The notes below the pieces were generated by a model. The model was not told the DNA's origin. It was given only the letters and a program-made list of their open reading frames with translations, and searched no databases. This document shows, piece after piece, positions 1 to 7,766 of a stretch of 64,000 nt of DNA. The translations under genes were made by a program, and so were the position numbers. Each line of letters starts with the position of its first letter. Within the stretch, counting starts at the first letter, position 1. Source of the stretch: Phaeovulum molybdatiresistens (GTDB lineage Bacteria; Pseudomonadota; Alphaproteobacteria; Rhodobacterales; Rhodobacteraceae); the NCBI RefSeq assembly GCF_023544865.1, contig NZ_JAMJFX010000007.1, positions 80,502 to 144,501 on the forward strand, read 5' to 3'.

Positions 1-541
1 GCTCTTGGCCACGATCGATGCGCCGCATCTGCTGATCCTGGATGAACCGACCAACCACCTCGACATCGAAAGCCGCGAGGCGCTGGTCGAGGCGCTGACC
101 GCCTATTCCGGGGCGGTGGTGCTGGTCAGCCACGACATGCACCTGCTGTCGCTGGTGGCCGACCGTCTTTGGCTGGTCAAGGGCGGCGGCGTCGCGCCCT
201 ATGCGGGCGATCTGGAAAGCTACCGGGCGGAACTGCTGGCCGGCGATCCGGCGGAAAAACCCGCGCCCAAGGCCAAGGACAGGCCCGCGCGCCCCTCGCG
301 CGATGCGATCCTGGCGCTGCGCGCCGAGGTGCGCAAATGCGAAGACCGCGTGACCACGCTGACCGAGATGATCGGCAAGCTGGATGCAATCCTGGCCGAT
401 CCGGCGCTTTATGAACCCGGGCGGGCGCAGGATGCGGAAAAATGGATGAAGAAACACGCCGAGGCGCGCGAAGGTCTGACCCGCGCCGAGGCGCTCTGGA
501 TGGATGCGCTTGAAGCGCTGGAGGCGGCCGAAGCCCCCTGA
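1..541 (+). CDS. ABC-F family ATPase, C-terminal part (5' end outside window)
   Basis: The reading frame is open at the left edge, so this is the end of a longer gene. It carries the Walker B segment LLILDEPTNHLD and the H-loop VLVSHDMHLL of an ATP-binding cassette. A charged, coiled-coil-like tail follows (EVRKCEDRVTTLTEMIGKLD and on), ending in EALEAAEAP. The DEPTNHLD form and the tail after the second cassette are typical of ABC-F proteins such as Uup, YheS or EttA. These are soluble and act on ribosomes or nucleic acid rather than as transporters. The subfamily cannot be settled without the N-terminal half. The gene stops with TGA at 539-541, just before a dispersed palindromic repeat. 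Confidence 0.85.
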   Translation, partial: LLATIDAPHLLILDEPTNHLDIESREALVEALTAYSGAVVLVSHDMHLLSLVADRLWLVKGGGVAPYAGDLESYRAELLAGDPAEKPAPKAKDRPARPSRDAILALRAEVRKCEDRVTTLTEMIGKLDAILADPALYEPGRAQDAEKWMKKHAEAREGLTRAEALWMDALEALEAAEAP

Positions 542-564
542 CCGGGCGGCCCTTTCATCTTGCC

Positions 565-626
565 CGAAATACCTCGGGGTGAATTGGCCGCAGGCCAAGA
601 GGAGCAGCGCCCCTTGCCCCCTTGGC
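565..626. repeat. Dispersed GC-rich palindromic element, copy A
   Basis: This intergenic copy begins CGAAATACCTCGGGG. It continues with a small perfect hairpin (TTGGCC at 584-589, GGCCAA at 593-598) and then AGCAGCGCCCC. The same order of parts (CGAAATAYCYCGGGG core, hairpin, GCAGCGCCCC) occurs at 6604-6655, so I treat both as members of one family. It lies between the ABC-F gene and ndk and may also act as a transcription end point. Confidence 0.55.
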
Positions 627-737
627 GAACCGCGCGGCGGGGGGCTTTTCATCGCGCCAGCCCCGTGTTAGCAGGCGCCACAATGCGCGCCGGGGGACCG
701 GTGCACCCGTAACCATTCCAATCGAAAGGCCAGCGCC

Positions 738-1160
738 ATGGCGATCGAACGCACGCTTTCCATCATCAAACCCGATGCAACCCGTCGCAACCTTACCGGC
801 AAGATCAATGCCAAATTCGAGGACGCGGGCCTGCGCATCGTCGCGCAAAAGCGCATCAAGCTGTCGCTGGAACAGGCCGGCAAATTCTACGAAGTGCACA
901 AGGAACGCCCCTTCTATGGCGAGCTGTGCGAATTCATGGCGTCTGAACCGGTCGTCGTGCAGGTTCTGGAAGGCGAAGGCGCCATTGCCAAGAACCGCGA
1001 AGTGATGGGCGCGACCAATCCCGCGCAGGCCGCTGAAGGCACGATCCGCAAGGAATTCGCGCTCTCGGTCGGGGAAAACTCGGTCCACGGGTCGGATGCG
1101 CCGGAAACCGCAGCGCAGGAAATCGCTTTCTTCTTCTCGGGTCTGGAACTGGTCGGCTAA
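738..1160 (+). CDS. ndk: Nucleoside diphosphate kinase
   Basis: This 140-residue protein is the normal length for bacterial Ndk. It catalyses transfer of the gamma phosphate from ATP to other nucleoside diphosphates through a phosphohistidine, balancing cytoplasmic NTP pools. The N-terminal [14 protein letters not shown], the KERPFY segment, [14 protein letters not shown] and the active-site stretch [11 protein letters not shown] are visible. The catalytic histidine falls at residue 117. It is a single gene with its own promoter space upstream (542-737) and a strong terminator immediately downstream. Confidence 0.98.
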   Translation: MAIERTLSIIKPDATRRNLTGKINAKFEDAGLRIVAQKRIKLSLEQAGKFYEVHKERPFYGELCEFMASEPVVVQVLEGEGAIAKNREVMGATNPAQAAEGTIRKEFALSVGENSVHGSDAPETAAQEIAFFFSGLELVG

Positions 1161-1198
1161 GACCGCCGCGCCGGGGCCCGCAAGGGCCAGAACTACGG

Positions 1199-1226
1199 GG
1201 CCGCCTCTGTCAGGGGCGGCCTTTTT
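1199..1226 (+). terminator. Rho-independent terminator of ndk
   Basis: The stem GGCCGCC (1199-1205) pairs with GGCGGCC (1215-1221) and is followed by TTTTT at 1222-1226, 39 bases after the ndk stop. Confidence 0.85.
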
Positions 1227-1250
1227 GCTGCGCATTGGCCGGGCCGCGCA

Positions 1251-1739
1251 TCAGGGGGCGGGTTCGGGCATGGGACGTCCGGGGCAGGGCGGGACGGTGG
1301 CCGTGCCGGGCAGACGCAACAGCGCCTCAAGCGCGCAATTGTCCGTCACCAGATCGGCCAGCGTCACCGGGTCCAGCGCGGCGTAAAAGGCATCCAGCGC
1401 GGTTTGCAGCGCGTGGCGGAACCGGCAGGCCGCGCTGAGCGGGCAGGTGCTGGTTTCGGGGTCGAAACATTCGGCAAAGGGCACGCCCGCCTCAAAGGCG
1501 CGTAGCACCGCGCCCACGCTGATCCGGTGCATCGGTCGGGCCAGTCGCAGCCCGCCGCAGCGGCCGCGCTGGGTGTCCAGGAACCCCTTTTGCGCCAGCG
1601 TGTTGATCACCTGCGCCAGATGGTTTTCCGAGGCATTGCACAGATCGGCAATCTCATGCTTGCGCACGATCCGCCCGTCATTGACGGCGCAGAACATCAA
1701 GGTGCGTATTGCAAGATTGCTTCGGGTCGTCAGTCGCAT
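1251..1739 (-). CDS. nsrR: Rrf2-family repressor, NsrR type (nitric-oxide sensor)
   Basis: I place the start at the ATG at 1739 (MRLTTRSNLA), where Rrf2 proteins normally begin, giving 162 residues. The winged helix-turn-helix occupies about residues 1-80, with HEIADLCNASENHLAQVIN and the QRGRCGGLRLAR wing. Three cysteines at residues 91, 99 and 105 (ECFDPETSTCPLSAACRF) match the spacing of [4Fe-4S] ligands in NsrR proteins. The following LDPVTLADL also fits NsrR. NsrR loses DNA binding when nitric oxide attacks the cluster. The gene is divergent from the SQR-like gene, and an NsrR-like palindrome lies between them. IscR and RirA are other Rrf2 options but fit the cysteine pattern less well. 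Confidence 0.85.
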   Translation of the reverse strand: MRLTTRSNLAIRTLMFCAVNDGRIVRKHEIADLCNASENHLAQVINTLAQKGFLDTQRGRCGGLRLARPMHRISVGAVLRAFEAGVPFAECFDPETSTCPLSAACRFRHALQTALDAFYAALDPVTLADLVTDNCALEALLRLPGTATVPPCPGRPMPEPAP

Positions 1740-1800
1740 TCCATCGCCCCCCCCAGGGCCTGTCGAAGACACAGTCTAGCCCCGCGCGCGCCTTTGCGAC

Positions 1801-1814
1801 TTGATCAAGATCAG
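1801..1814. promoter_or_regulatory. FNR/Dnr-like box 1 between nsrR and the flavoprotein gene
   Basis: TTGATCAAGATCAG matches TTGAT-N4-ATCAA at nine of ten defined positions. It lies 62 bases from the nsrR start and 86 bases upstream of the flavoprotein start, so either direction could be controlled. Confidence 0.5.
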
Positions 1815-1832
1815 GCATTCGGGCAGGTTTTA

Positions 1833-1846
1833 TTGATTTGGGTCAA
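1833..1846. promoter_or_regulatory. FNR/Dnr-like box 2 upstream of the flavoprotein gene
   Basis: TTGATTTGGGTCAA is a good match to the Fnr/Crp-family half sites TTGAT and (A/G)TCAA, centred at 1839.5. A class II position (-41.5) would put the transcript start near 1881, just before the ribosome binding site. This suggests activation under low oxygen or by a Dnr/NnrR-type regulator. Confidence 0.6.
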
Positions 1847-1862
1847 ATGCATCATTTCGAAG

Positions 1863-1888
1863 GCATGTTAATTCTTGAATATAAATGC
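1863..1888. promoter_or_regulatory. NsrR-like imperfect palindrome over the promoter
   Basis: The half sites GCATGTTAATTC (1863-1874) and GAATATAAATGC (1877-1888) are related by dyad symmetry at 9 of 12 positions. The pattern resembles the AT-rich GCAT...ATGC form of known NsrR sites. It overlaps the region where the -10 and +1 of an FNR-dependent promoter would lie and ends right before the GGAGG ribosome binding site (1889-1893). A repressor bound here would block the flavoprotein operon. Confidence 0.5.
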
Positions 1889-1899
1889 GGAGGACATCC

Positions 1900-3261
1900 A
1901 TGGACACGAAAGCTTTCCCGACCTCGCGGCGGGCGTTTCTGGGGCTTGCCGGCGGGGCGGCGGCGGTGCTGGGGGTCAGCGCAGAACCTGTGGCGGCGGC
2001 GAAGGTGCGCACCAGCGCCAAGATCGTGATCGTCGGCTCGGGCGCGGGGGGGACGGCGCTTGCCAACCGCCTGGCCGAACGTCTGGACGGGGCGCAGATC
2101 ACCATCGTCGACGGGCGCAAGCAGCATTGGTATCAGCCCGGGTTCACGCTGATCGGGGCGGGGCTGAAGCCTGCGTCCTATTCGGTGTCGGGCACCGGCG
2201 ACTGGTTGCCCAAGGGCGTGACCTGGCTGGCCGAATATGCCGCCGGGATCGACCCCGAGGCGAAGGTGGTCACCACAGAAGGCGGCACCAAACTGCCCTA
2301 TGATTTCCTGGTCGTGGCCACCGGCCTGACGCTGGACTGGGCCGGGGTTGAAGGGTTTTCGCTGGACATGGTGGGCAAGGACGGGATCGGCGCGCTTTAT
2401 GCCGGCCCCGATTACGCCGAGGCCACCTGGCGCGAAATGGACCGCTTTACCGACACCGGGGGCGTGGCGCTGTTCGGCCGGCCCGCGACGGAAATGAAAT
2501 GTGCCGGCGCGCCGCTGAAATACACCTTCCTGACCGACGACTACCTGCGCCGCAAGGGCACGCGCGACCGCTCTCAGGTCGTCTATGCCGCCAACAACAA
2601 GGGCCTGTTTGGCGTGCCGATCGTGAATGAGAAGGTGAAACTTCTGTTCCGCGACCGCGGCGTCGATGTGCGCTATGACCACGTTCTGACCGGGATCGAT
2701 GCGGCCAGCAAGACTGCCTATTTCAAGACCCCCGAGGTCAGCACGATCAACCCCGACGGCACCGTGACGGTCACCCCCGGCACGACCGAGGCGATCAAGT
2801 TCGATTTCACCAACGTGATCCCGCCGCAGCGTGCGCCCAAGGTGGTGCGCGAATCGGGCCTGTCCTGGGCGGACAAATGGGTCGATCAGGGCTGGATCGA
2901 GGTCGATCAATCCACCCTGCGCCATCTGCGCTACCCGGATGTCTTTGGCGTGGGCGATATCAACGGCGTGCCCAAGGGCAAGACTGCGGCCTCGGCCAAG
3001 TGGCACGTTCCGGTGGTCGAGGATCATCTGGTCGCCGCCATCGAGGGGCGCGAGGGCACGGCCGTCTTCAACGGCTATACCTCTTGCCCGATGATCACCC
3101 GGATCGGGCGCGCGATGCTGATCGAATTCGACTACAAGGACAATCTGGTGCCGTCCTTCCCCGGCGTGATCGCGCCGCTGGAGGAGCTGTGGATTTCCTG
3201 GCTGATGAAGGAAATCGCGCTGAAACCCACCTATAATGCGATGCTGCGCGGCAAGGCCTGA
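1900..3261 (+). CDS. Tat-exported SQR/FCSD-like flavoprotein (pyridine nucleotide-disulfide oxidoreductase family)
   Basis: I prefer the ATG at 1900 over the one at 1885 because GGAGG (1889-1893) sits six bases before it. The 453-residue product starts with a twin-arginine signal (SRRAFLGLAGG). An FAD-binding segment IVIVGSGAGGTALANRLAE follows, then a second nucleotide-fold stretch (LVVATGLTLDW) and GDINGVPKGKTAASAKWHV. Cysteines at 201 (EMKCAGAPLKY) and 396 (YTSCPMITRIGR) lie where sulfide:quinone oxidoreductases carry their redox pair. A periplasmic sulfide- or persulfide-oxidising role feeding quinone is the likely chemistry, but the substrate is inferred. It probably forms an operon with the next gene, under FNR- and NsrR-like sites. 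Confidence 0.8.
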   Translation: MDTKAFPTSRRAFLGLAGGAAAVLGVSAEPVAAAKVRTSAKIVIVGSGAGGTALANRLAERLDGAQITIVDGRKQHWYQPGFTLIGAGLKPASYSVSGTGDWLPKGVTWLAEYAAGIDPEAKVVTTEGGTKLPYDFLVVATGLTLDWAGVEGFSLDMVGKDGIGALYAGPDYAEATWREMDRFTDTGGVALFGRPATEMKCAGAPLKYTFLTDDYLRRKGTRDRSQVVYAANNKGLFGVPIVNEKVKLLFRDRGVDVRYDHVLTGIDAASKTAYFKTPEVSTINPDGTVTVTPGTTEAIKFDFTNVIPPQRAPKVVRESGLSWADKWVDQGWIEVDQSTLRHLRYPDVFGVGDINGVPKGKTAASAKWHVPVVEDHLVAAIEGREGTAVFNGYTSCPMITRIGRAMLIEFDYKDNLVPSFPGVIAPLEELWISWLMKEIALKPTYNAMLRGKA

Positions 3262-3273
3262 GGAGGGCGGACC

Positions 3274-3630
3274 ATGAAGGAACTTACACTTGGCATGTTG
3301 CTGGCCGTCTTCGAGGAAATCTTCGGGCGCGGCCTGTTCTGGACCATGGTCGCGGTGGCGGCGGTGGTGACGGTGCTTTACCTTTATGTGCTGATCCGCG
3401 ACCGGCACATGTCGGCGCGCAAATTCCTGCTGGCGCAGCTGTTCATGCCGGTGGGGGCAATCGCGGCGGTGGTTTTCGTGCAAAAGGTCACGAATTCCGG
3501 CTTTGGCGACATTGGCGGGCCGATCGACTGGCTGGTGTTGCTGGGCGTGGCGGCGGCGGGGGCCATCGGGCTTGCGATCCTGGTCTATACCGCGCAGGCC
3601 CTGTTCACCGGCAAGCGCACCCAACCCTGA
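3274..3630 (+). CDS. Small membrane protein, DUF5368-like
   Basis: This 118-residue protein has three likely membrane segments: WTMVAVAAVVTVLYLYVLI (about 25-45), LFMPVGAIAAVVFV (about 53-68) and WLVLLGVAAAGAIGLAILVYTA (about 88-110). It has no catalytic motif I recognise. From memory it resembles the uncharacterised DUF5368 group of Rhodobacterales. It starts 12 bases after the flavoprotein stop behind GGAGG and ends at a strong terminator, so the two are almost certainly co-transcribed. It could anchor the exported flavoprotein or link it to the quinone pool. That is inference from context only. Confidence 0.75.
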   Translation: MKELTLGMLLAVFEEIFGRGLFWTMVAVAAVVTVLYLYVLIRDRHMSARKFLLAQLFMPVGAIAAVVFVQKVTNSGFGDIGGPIDWLVLLGVAAAGAIGLAILVYTAQALFTGKRTQP

Positions 3631-3668
3631 GGCGGCGCGGCTTTCGTCGCCCGCAAGATGCGATCGAA

Positions 3669-3696
3669 CCGGCGCCCCTTCGGGCGCCGGTTTTTT
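3669..3696 (+). terminator. Rho-independent terminator after the DUF5368-like gene
   Basis: A nine-base stem CCGGCGCCC (3669-3677) pairs with GGGCGCCGG (3682-3690). The loop is CTTC and six T follow at 3691-3696. Confidence 0.9.
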
Positions 3697-3870
3697 CATG
3701 CGCAGGCGTCCTGCACGGATGTCCGGGTGCGGGGGCAGAGGACGGGGACAGGGGGCAGGGGCGGGGTGCGGCCGCTGACGACACATTGGGGTGGCACGCA
3801 GACCTTTGCGCCAAAGGGTGCCGCTGCGCCAAACGCAAAGGCACACCGGATAGGGTGACGCCACAAACAC

Positions 3871-3897
3871 AAAGGGCGCGGATTTCCCGCGCCCTTT
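3871..3897 (-). terminator. Hairpin terminator downstream of the cytochrome c peroxidase gene
   Basis: An eleven-base perfect stem AAAGGGCGCGG (3871-3881) pairs with CCGCGCCCTTT (3887-3897). It can act in both directions. On the minus strand it ends in CTTTGTGTTTG, so it would end the leftward peroxidase transcript. Confidence 0.7.
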
Positions 3898-3967
3898 TAC
3901 CACGATACTCGTTATCTTAACCGTCTTACTCGTTACAAAACTTATACGACTTGGTCAGACCCGCGGA

Positions 3968-5005
3968 TCACATATCCTCGGGCTTGGGCGTCGCGGCGGT
4001 GCGCACCGGCAGCGTCGGATGCACGACCTCCGGCTGTTCGCCCGTCAGCGTGCCCAGGAAGGCGACGATATCGTCGATCTCCGCGTCGGTCAGCTCGGCG
4101 CCCAGCTGCGAGTTGGCCATGATCGCCACGGCTTCCGTCAGATCCCACACATTGCCCGAGTGGAAATAGGGCGCGGTGATGGCGATGTTGCGCAGGGGTG
4201 CTGCGCGGAACACATAGTCGTCGCCCGCGGTCTCGGTCACAGCAAAACGACCCTTGTCGCCTTCGGGCAGCACGCTGGCACCGGGCTTTTCAACCACGCC
4301 GAAGGGATAGTAATCCTGACCGCCAAAGTTGATCCCGGCGTGGCAAGACGCACAGCCCGTATCGACAAACAGCTGCAGACCGTTCTTTTCCTGATCGCTC
4401 AGCGCGCCGTCCTGGCCCATCAGGAACTGGTCAAAGCGTGAATTCGGCGTGATCAGCGTGGCTTCGAACGCCTCGATCGCCTTGGCGAAGTTGTCGAAGG
4501 TCACCGGGTCTTCTTCACCGGGGAACGAGGTCTGGAAGGCCTCGACATAGGCGGGCATGGATTTCAGCGTCGCGACCACATTCTCGGGGGTGTTGTTCAT
4601 TTCAACCCCGGCCTGGACCGGACCCTTGGCCTGTTCGGCCAGGTCGGGCGCGCGGCCATCCCAGAACTGGGCGACGTTGAACACCGCGTTCAGCATGGTG
4701 GGCGCGTTGCGCGGGCCCTTTTGCCAGCCGTGACCGATCGACACCTCAAGCCCGTCGATGCCGCCCATGCCGACGTTGTGGCAGGTCTGGCAGGAAAACA
4801 GGCCCGATTTCGACATGCGCGGATCGAAGAACAGCATCGCGCCAAGATCGACCCGATCGCGCGAGATGATATTGCCTTCCAGCATCGGCGCCTGCAGCGG
4901 GATCGCCTCGAACAGATCCTTGGCCGTGTCGCGCAGCGCGGCGTCATCGGCAAAGACCGGCCCGGCCAGGGCCAGTGTGGCAAGTGGGGCTAGCAACCGT
5001 TTCAT
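3968..5005 (-). CDS. ccp: Diheme cytochrome c peroxidase
   Basis: This 345-residue periplasmic protein has a Sec signal peptide (MKRLLAPLATLALAGPVFA). Its two c-type heme motifs are CQTCH (Cys72, Cys75, His76) and CASCH (Cys218, Cys221, His222). The order and length match bacterial CcpA/MauG-type peroxidases. The context LFFDPRMSKSGLFSC and YFHSGNVWDLTEAV is typical of the peroxidase branch. It reduces hydrogen peroxide to water with electrons from cytochrome c. The gene stands alone, leftward, behind a promoter with an FNR-like box at the class II position, which fits low-oxygen induction. Confidence 0.95.
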   Translation of the reverse strand: MKRLLAPLATLALAGPVFADDAALRDTAKDLFEAIPLQAPMLEGNIISRDRVDLGAMLFFDPRMSKSGLFSCQTCHNVGMGGIDGLEVSIGHGWQKGPRNAPTMLNAVFNVAQFWDGRAPDLAEQAKGPVQAGVEMNNTPENVVATLKSMPAYVEAFQTSFPGEEDPVTFDNFAKAIEAFEATLITPNSRFDQFLMGQDGALSDQEKNGLQLFVDTGCASCHAGINFGGQDYYPFGVVEKPGASVLPEGDKGRFAVTETAGDDYVFRAAPLRNIAITAPYFHSGNVWDLTEAVAIMANSQLGAELTDAEIDDIVAFLGTLTGEQPEVVHPTLPVRTAATPKPEDM

Positions 5006-5034
5006 CGTGAGTCCCTTTCAATCGATGTAGACTA

Positions 5035-5040
5035 ATTCTA
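5035..5040 (-). promoter_or_regulatory. Predicted -10 element of the peroxidase promoter
   Basis: Read on the minus strand the hexamer is TAGAAT. It puts the transcript start near 5028, about 42 bases from the centre of the FNR-like box at 5064-5077, which is the expected class II geometry. Confidence 0.5.
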
Positions 5041-5063
5041 ATTTCACCGCATCGTGATCGACC

Positions 5064-5077
5064 TTGATCCAGATCAG
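5064..5077. promoter_or_regulatory. FNR-like box, peroxidase promoter
   Basis: TTGATCCAGATCAG matches TTGAT-N4-ATCAA at nine of ten defined positions and is centred at 5070.5, 65 bases upstream of the peroxidase start. Confidence 0.65.
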
Positions 5078-5079
5078 AT

Positions 5080-5093
5080 TTGACCTTGGTCAA
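5080..5093. promoter_or_regulatory. Second FNR-like box
   Basis: TTGACCTTGGTCAA has TTGAC and GTCAA half sites and is centred 16 bases from the first box. It could be an upstream site for the peroxidase or serve the rightward agmatinase-family gene that starts at 5170. Confidence 0.4.
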
Positions 5094-5169
5094 CCTGCGA
5101 CATCCTGTCCACTGCCGCTTGACCTTGGCCGCGCGCCGGGCAAGGCTGGGGCCAAAGCCGGGGGGTGCG

Positions 5170-6144
5170 ATGGCGCTGGAAGATGCGAAAAATCAGGTAG
5201 ATATGGCCTTCACGCGGACAGATCCGCGCGGGCTTGCCTTTGAAAACGCCTTTGGCGGCGCGACCAGTTTCCTGCGTCGGCGCTATACCAAAGATCTATC
5301 TGGCGTAGACCTTGTGATCACCGGCGTGCCCTTTGATCAGGCCGTCACCCACCGCCCCGGCACCCGTTTCGGCCCCCGCGCCATCCGCGAGGCATCGGCC
5401 CTGCAGGCCTTCGATGCGCCCTATGGCTGGTGCTATGATCCGCTTTCCGAACTGACGGTGGTGGATTATGGCGATCTGGCCTTCGATTATGCCCATACCG
5501 CCAGCTTTCCCGACCGGGTGACCGACCATATCCGCACGATCCTGGCGGCGGGGGCGGGCACGGTCACGCTGGGGGGCGATCACTTCATCACCCTGCCGAT
5601 CCTGCGCGCCTATGCCGAACGGTTCGGGCCGATCGCGCTGATCCAGTTTGACGCCCATTCCGATACCTGGGTCGATGACGACATGTCGCGCATCGACCAC
5701 GGCACATTTCTTTACAAGGGGATCCGCACCGGGCTGGTCGATCCCGCCGCGACCGTCTCGGTCGGGATCCGCACCGACAACCCCGACACGCTGGGCGTGA
5801 CCATCCTCGATGCGCCCTTCGTGCATCAGGCGGGCGTGGCCGAAACCGTCGCGCGCATCCGCGCCGTGGTGGGGGACCGGCCCTGCTACATCACCTTCGA
5901 CATCGATTGCCTTGACCCCGCCTTCGCGCCTGGCACCGGCACCCCGGTTTGGGGCGGGCTGGCCAGCTGGCAGGCGGCGGCGATCCTGCGGGGGCTGGCG
6001 GGGATCATGCTTCTGGGCGGCGATGTGGTCGAGGTGTCGCCCCCCTATGACAGCACCGGCGCCACCGCCATCGCGGGCGCCCATGTCGCCACCGAACTGA
6101 TCGCGCTTTATGGCTGGACCCGGCGGCAGGGAGCGGGCGGATGA
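5170..6144 (+). CDS. speB: Agmatinase-family ureohydrolase
   Basis: This 324-residue protein belongs to the arginase/agmatinase fold, with the binuclear manganese ligands in order: His138 in GGDH, Asp161, His163 and Asp165 in DAHSD, and Asp244 and Asp246 in DIDCLDP. These enzymes hydrolyse agmatine or related guanidino compounds to an amine and urea in the cytoplasm. VEVSPPYDSTGATA near the end also fits agmatinase. I start at the ATG at 5170 (MALEDAKNQ), because the longer frame to 5080 would read through the FNR-like box. The substrate could instead be guanidinobutyrate or guanidinopropionate. The next gene overlaps by ATGA. Confidence 0.85.
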   Translation: MALEDAKNQVDMAFTRTDPRGLAFENAFGGATSFLRRRYTKDLSGVDLVITGVPFDQAVTHRPGTRFGPRAIREASALQAFDAPYGWCYDPLSELTVVDYGDLAFDYAHTASFPDRVTDHIRTILAAGAGTVTLGGDHFITLPILRAYAERFGPIALIQFDAHSDTWVDDDMSRIDHGTFLYKGIRTGLVDPAATVSVGIRTDNPDTLGVTILDAPFVHQAGVAETVARIRAVVGDRPCYITFDIDCLDPAFAPGTGTPVWGGLASWQAAAILRGLAGIMLLGGDVVEVSPPYDSTGATAIAGAHVATELIALYGWTRRQGAGG

Positions 6145-6581
6145 AGATCGCGGGGCTGCTTCTTGTCGCGCTGGTGCTGGCGGGCGCCGCCTGGGTGCGG
6201 CTGGCCCCGTCTGATCCGGCCCGCTGGCATGTCGATCCGCAAACCACGACGGACCCTGGCCGCCCCAATTTCGCGCGCCTGGACCCCGGCCAGATCACCG
6301 CACCGCTGCCTGCCCCCGATCTGGCCGCCCGGGTTCAGGCCGCGATGCTGGCGCTGCCGCGCACCCGGCTGCTGGCGGGGTCCGCAGCCGAAGGGCACAT
6401 GACCTTCCTGACCCGCTCGGCGATCTGGGGCTTTCCCGATTATACCTCGATCCGGGTGCTGCCCACGCGCGACGGCGCCACGCTGGCCGCCTTCGCGCGC
6501 GCCCGCTTTGGCCATTCCGACCTTGGGGTGAATGCCGCGCGCCTTGACACCTTGCGCCGCGCGCTTGTTCGCCCCAGATAA
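6141..6581 (+). CDS. DUF1499 family lipoprotein-like/exported protein
   Basis: This 146-residue protein has an N-terminal hydrophobic segment ([19 protein letters not shown]) and a soluble domain with [20 protein letters not shown] and [17 protein letters not shown], which is the pattern of DUF1499 proteins. No enzyme motif is visible. It overlaps the agmatinase-family stop by ATGA, so translation is probably coupled. The family function is unknown and the membrane segment suggests it faces the periplasm. Confidence 0.8.
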   Translation: MKIAGLLLVALVLAGAAWVRLAPSDPARWHVDPQTTTDPGRPNFARLDPGQITAPLPAPDLAARVQAAMLALPRTRLLAGSAAEGHMTFLTRSAIWGFPDYTSIRVLPTRDGATLAAFARARFGHSDLGVNAARLDTLRRALVRPR

Positions 6582-6589
6582 CCCGCACC

Positions 6590-6660
6590 CCTTCGGCTTT
6601 GCCGAAATATCCCGGGGGGAAAGCGGCCGCGGGCCGCTTGGGGGGCAGCGCCCCCCGCGC
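6590..6660. repeat. Dispersed GC-rich palindromic element, copy B
   Basis: This full-length intergenic copy runs CCTTCGGCTTTGCCGAAATA then TCCCGGGGGG. A hairpin AAGCGGCC / GGCCGCTT follows, then GGGGGGCAGCGCCCCCC. It sits between the DUF1499 gene and prfA and can fold into several stems, so it may serve as a terminator. Confidence 0.7.
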
Positions 6661-6706
6661 GCTTGCCACCCTTGACCCCGCCCAAAACACAGGCCAAACC
6701 GCCCCC

Positions 6707-7762
6707 ATGTTGCCGCAAGAGAAACTCGACCAGATCCTCGCCCGTTTCGAGTACCTCGAAGCGCGCCTGTCCGCGGGGGCCACGCCCGCCGAAATTGCCC
6801 GTATCAGCCGGGAATATTCCGACCTCAAGCCCGTCGTGACACAGATCGCGGCCTGGCGTCAGGCGCGTGCTGATCTGGCCGAGGCCGAGGGCTGGCTGGC
6901 CGATCCGGAAATGCGCGAACTGGCCGAGGATGAACTGCCCCGCCTCAAGGCCCGCATCCCGGACATGGAACAGGCCCTGCGCCTGGCGCTTTTGCCCAAG
7001 GACGCCGCCGATGCGCGCCCCGCGATCCTGGAAATCCGCCCCGGCACGGGCGGCGAAGAGGCCGCGTTGTTCGCCGGTGATCTGTTGCGCATGTATCAGC
7101 GCCATGCCGAACAGCAGGGCTGGTCGTTTCAGCTTCTGGACCTGACCCAGACCGAACTGGGTGGCGTCAAGGAAGCCACCGCCCGGATCGAGGGCGAGGG
7201 CGTCTTTGCCCGGCTGAAATACGAATCCGGCGTGCACCGCGTGCAGCGCGTGCCTGAAACCGAGGCGGGCGGGCGCATCCACACCTCGGCCGCGACGGTG
7301 GCGGTGCTGCCCGAGGCCGAAGAGGTCGATATCGACATCCCCGCCGCCGATATCCGCATCGACACGATGCGTTCCTCGGGCGCGGGCGGCCAGCACGTGA
7401 ACACTACCGATTCGGCGGTGCGCATCACCCACCTGCCCACCGGGATCGTTGTGACCAGCTCGGAAAAGTCCCAGCATCAGAACCGCGCCAATGCGATGGC
7501 GGTGCTGCGCGCGCGGCTTTACGACATGGAACGCGACCGGCTGGCCAGCGAACGCGCCGAAAACCGCAAGTCGCAGGTCGGCTCGGGCGACCGCTCCGAA
7601 CGCATCCGCACCTACAACTTTCCGCAAGGGCGCCTGACCGATCACCGCATCAACCTGACGCTTTATGCGCTGGGGCAGGTCATGGATGGCGATCTGGGCG
7701 CGGTGATCGATGCGCTGGTGGCCCATGACCAGGCCGCGAAACTGGCGCAGATGGAGGGGTGA
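6707..7762 (+). CDS. prfA: Peptide chain release factor 1
   Basis: This 351-residue class I release factor reads UAA and UAG and triggers peptide release on the ribosome. The GGQ motif is at residues 227-229 in [19 protein letters not shown], and [19 protein letters not shown] follows as in RF1. I chose the ATG at 6707 ([10 protein letters not shown]) because upstream sequence in the frame is the repeat element. The methylase gene prmC follows after four bases, the usual pairing of substrate and modifying enzyme. Confidence 0.97.
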   Translation: MLPQEKLDQILARFEYLEARLSAGATPAEIARISREYSDLKPVVTQIAAWRQARADLAEAEGWLADPEMRELAEDELPRLKARIPDMEQALRLALLPKDAADARPAILEIRPGTGGEEAALFAGDLLRMYQRHAEQQGWSFQLLDLTQTELGGVKEATARIEGEGVFARLKYESGVHRVQRVPETEAGGRIHTSAATVAVLPEAEEVDIDIPAADIRIDTMRSSGAGGQHVNTTDSAVRITHLPTGIVVTSSEKSQHQNRANAMAVLRARLYDMERDRLASERAENRKSQVGSGDRSERIRTYNFPQGRLTDHRINLTLYALGQVMDGDLGAVIDALVAHDQAAKLAQMEG

Positions 7763-7766
7763 TTCC

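Larger units (their letters stand above)
3631..3967. other. Gene-free stretch between two converging genes, with a G-quadruplex-like run
   Basis: These 337 bases hold the terminator at 3669-3696, the hairpin at 3871-3897 and, between them, a G-rich run on the plus strand. At 3744-3766 four runs of four or five G are separated by ACA, CA and C, which fits the usual G-quadruplex rule. I see no credible gene here. Confidence 0.6.

Noticed and set aside
1852..3903. 683-residue minus-strand frame opposite the flavoprotein gene
   Set aside because: It is rich in histidine, arginine and glycine with no domain pattern, and is the mirror of a clear gene. High-GC wobble positions create such frames.
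5080..5169. Longer N-terminus for the agmatinase-family protein from the TTG at 5080
   Set aside because: The TTG lies inside an FNR-like box and the added residues lack family character. ATG 5170 fits better.
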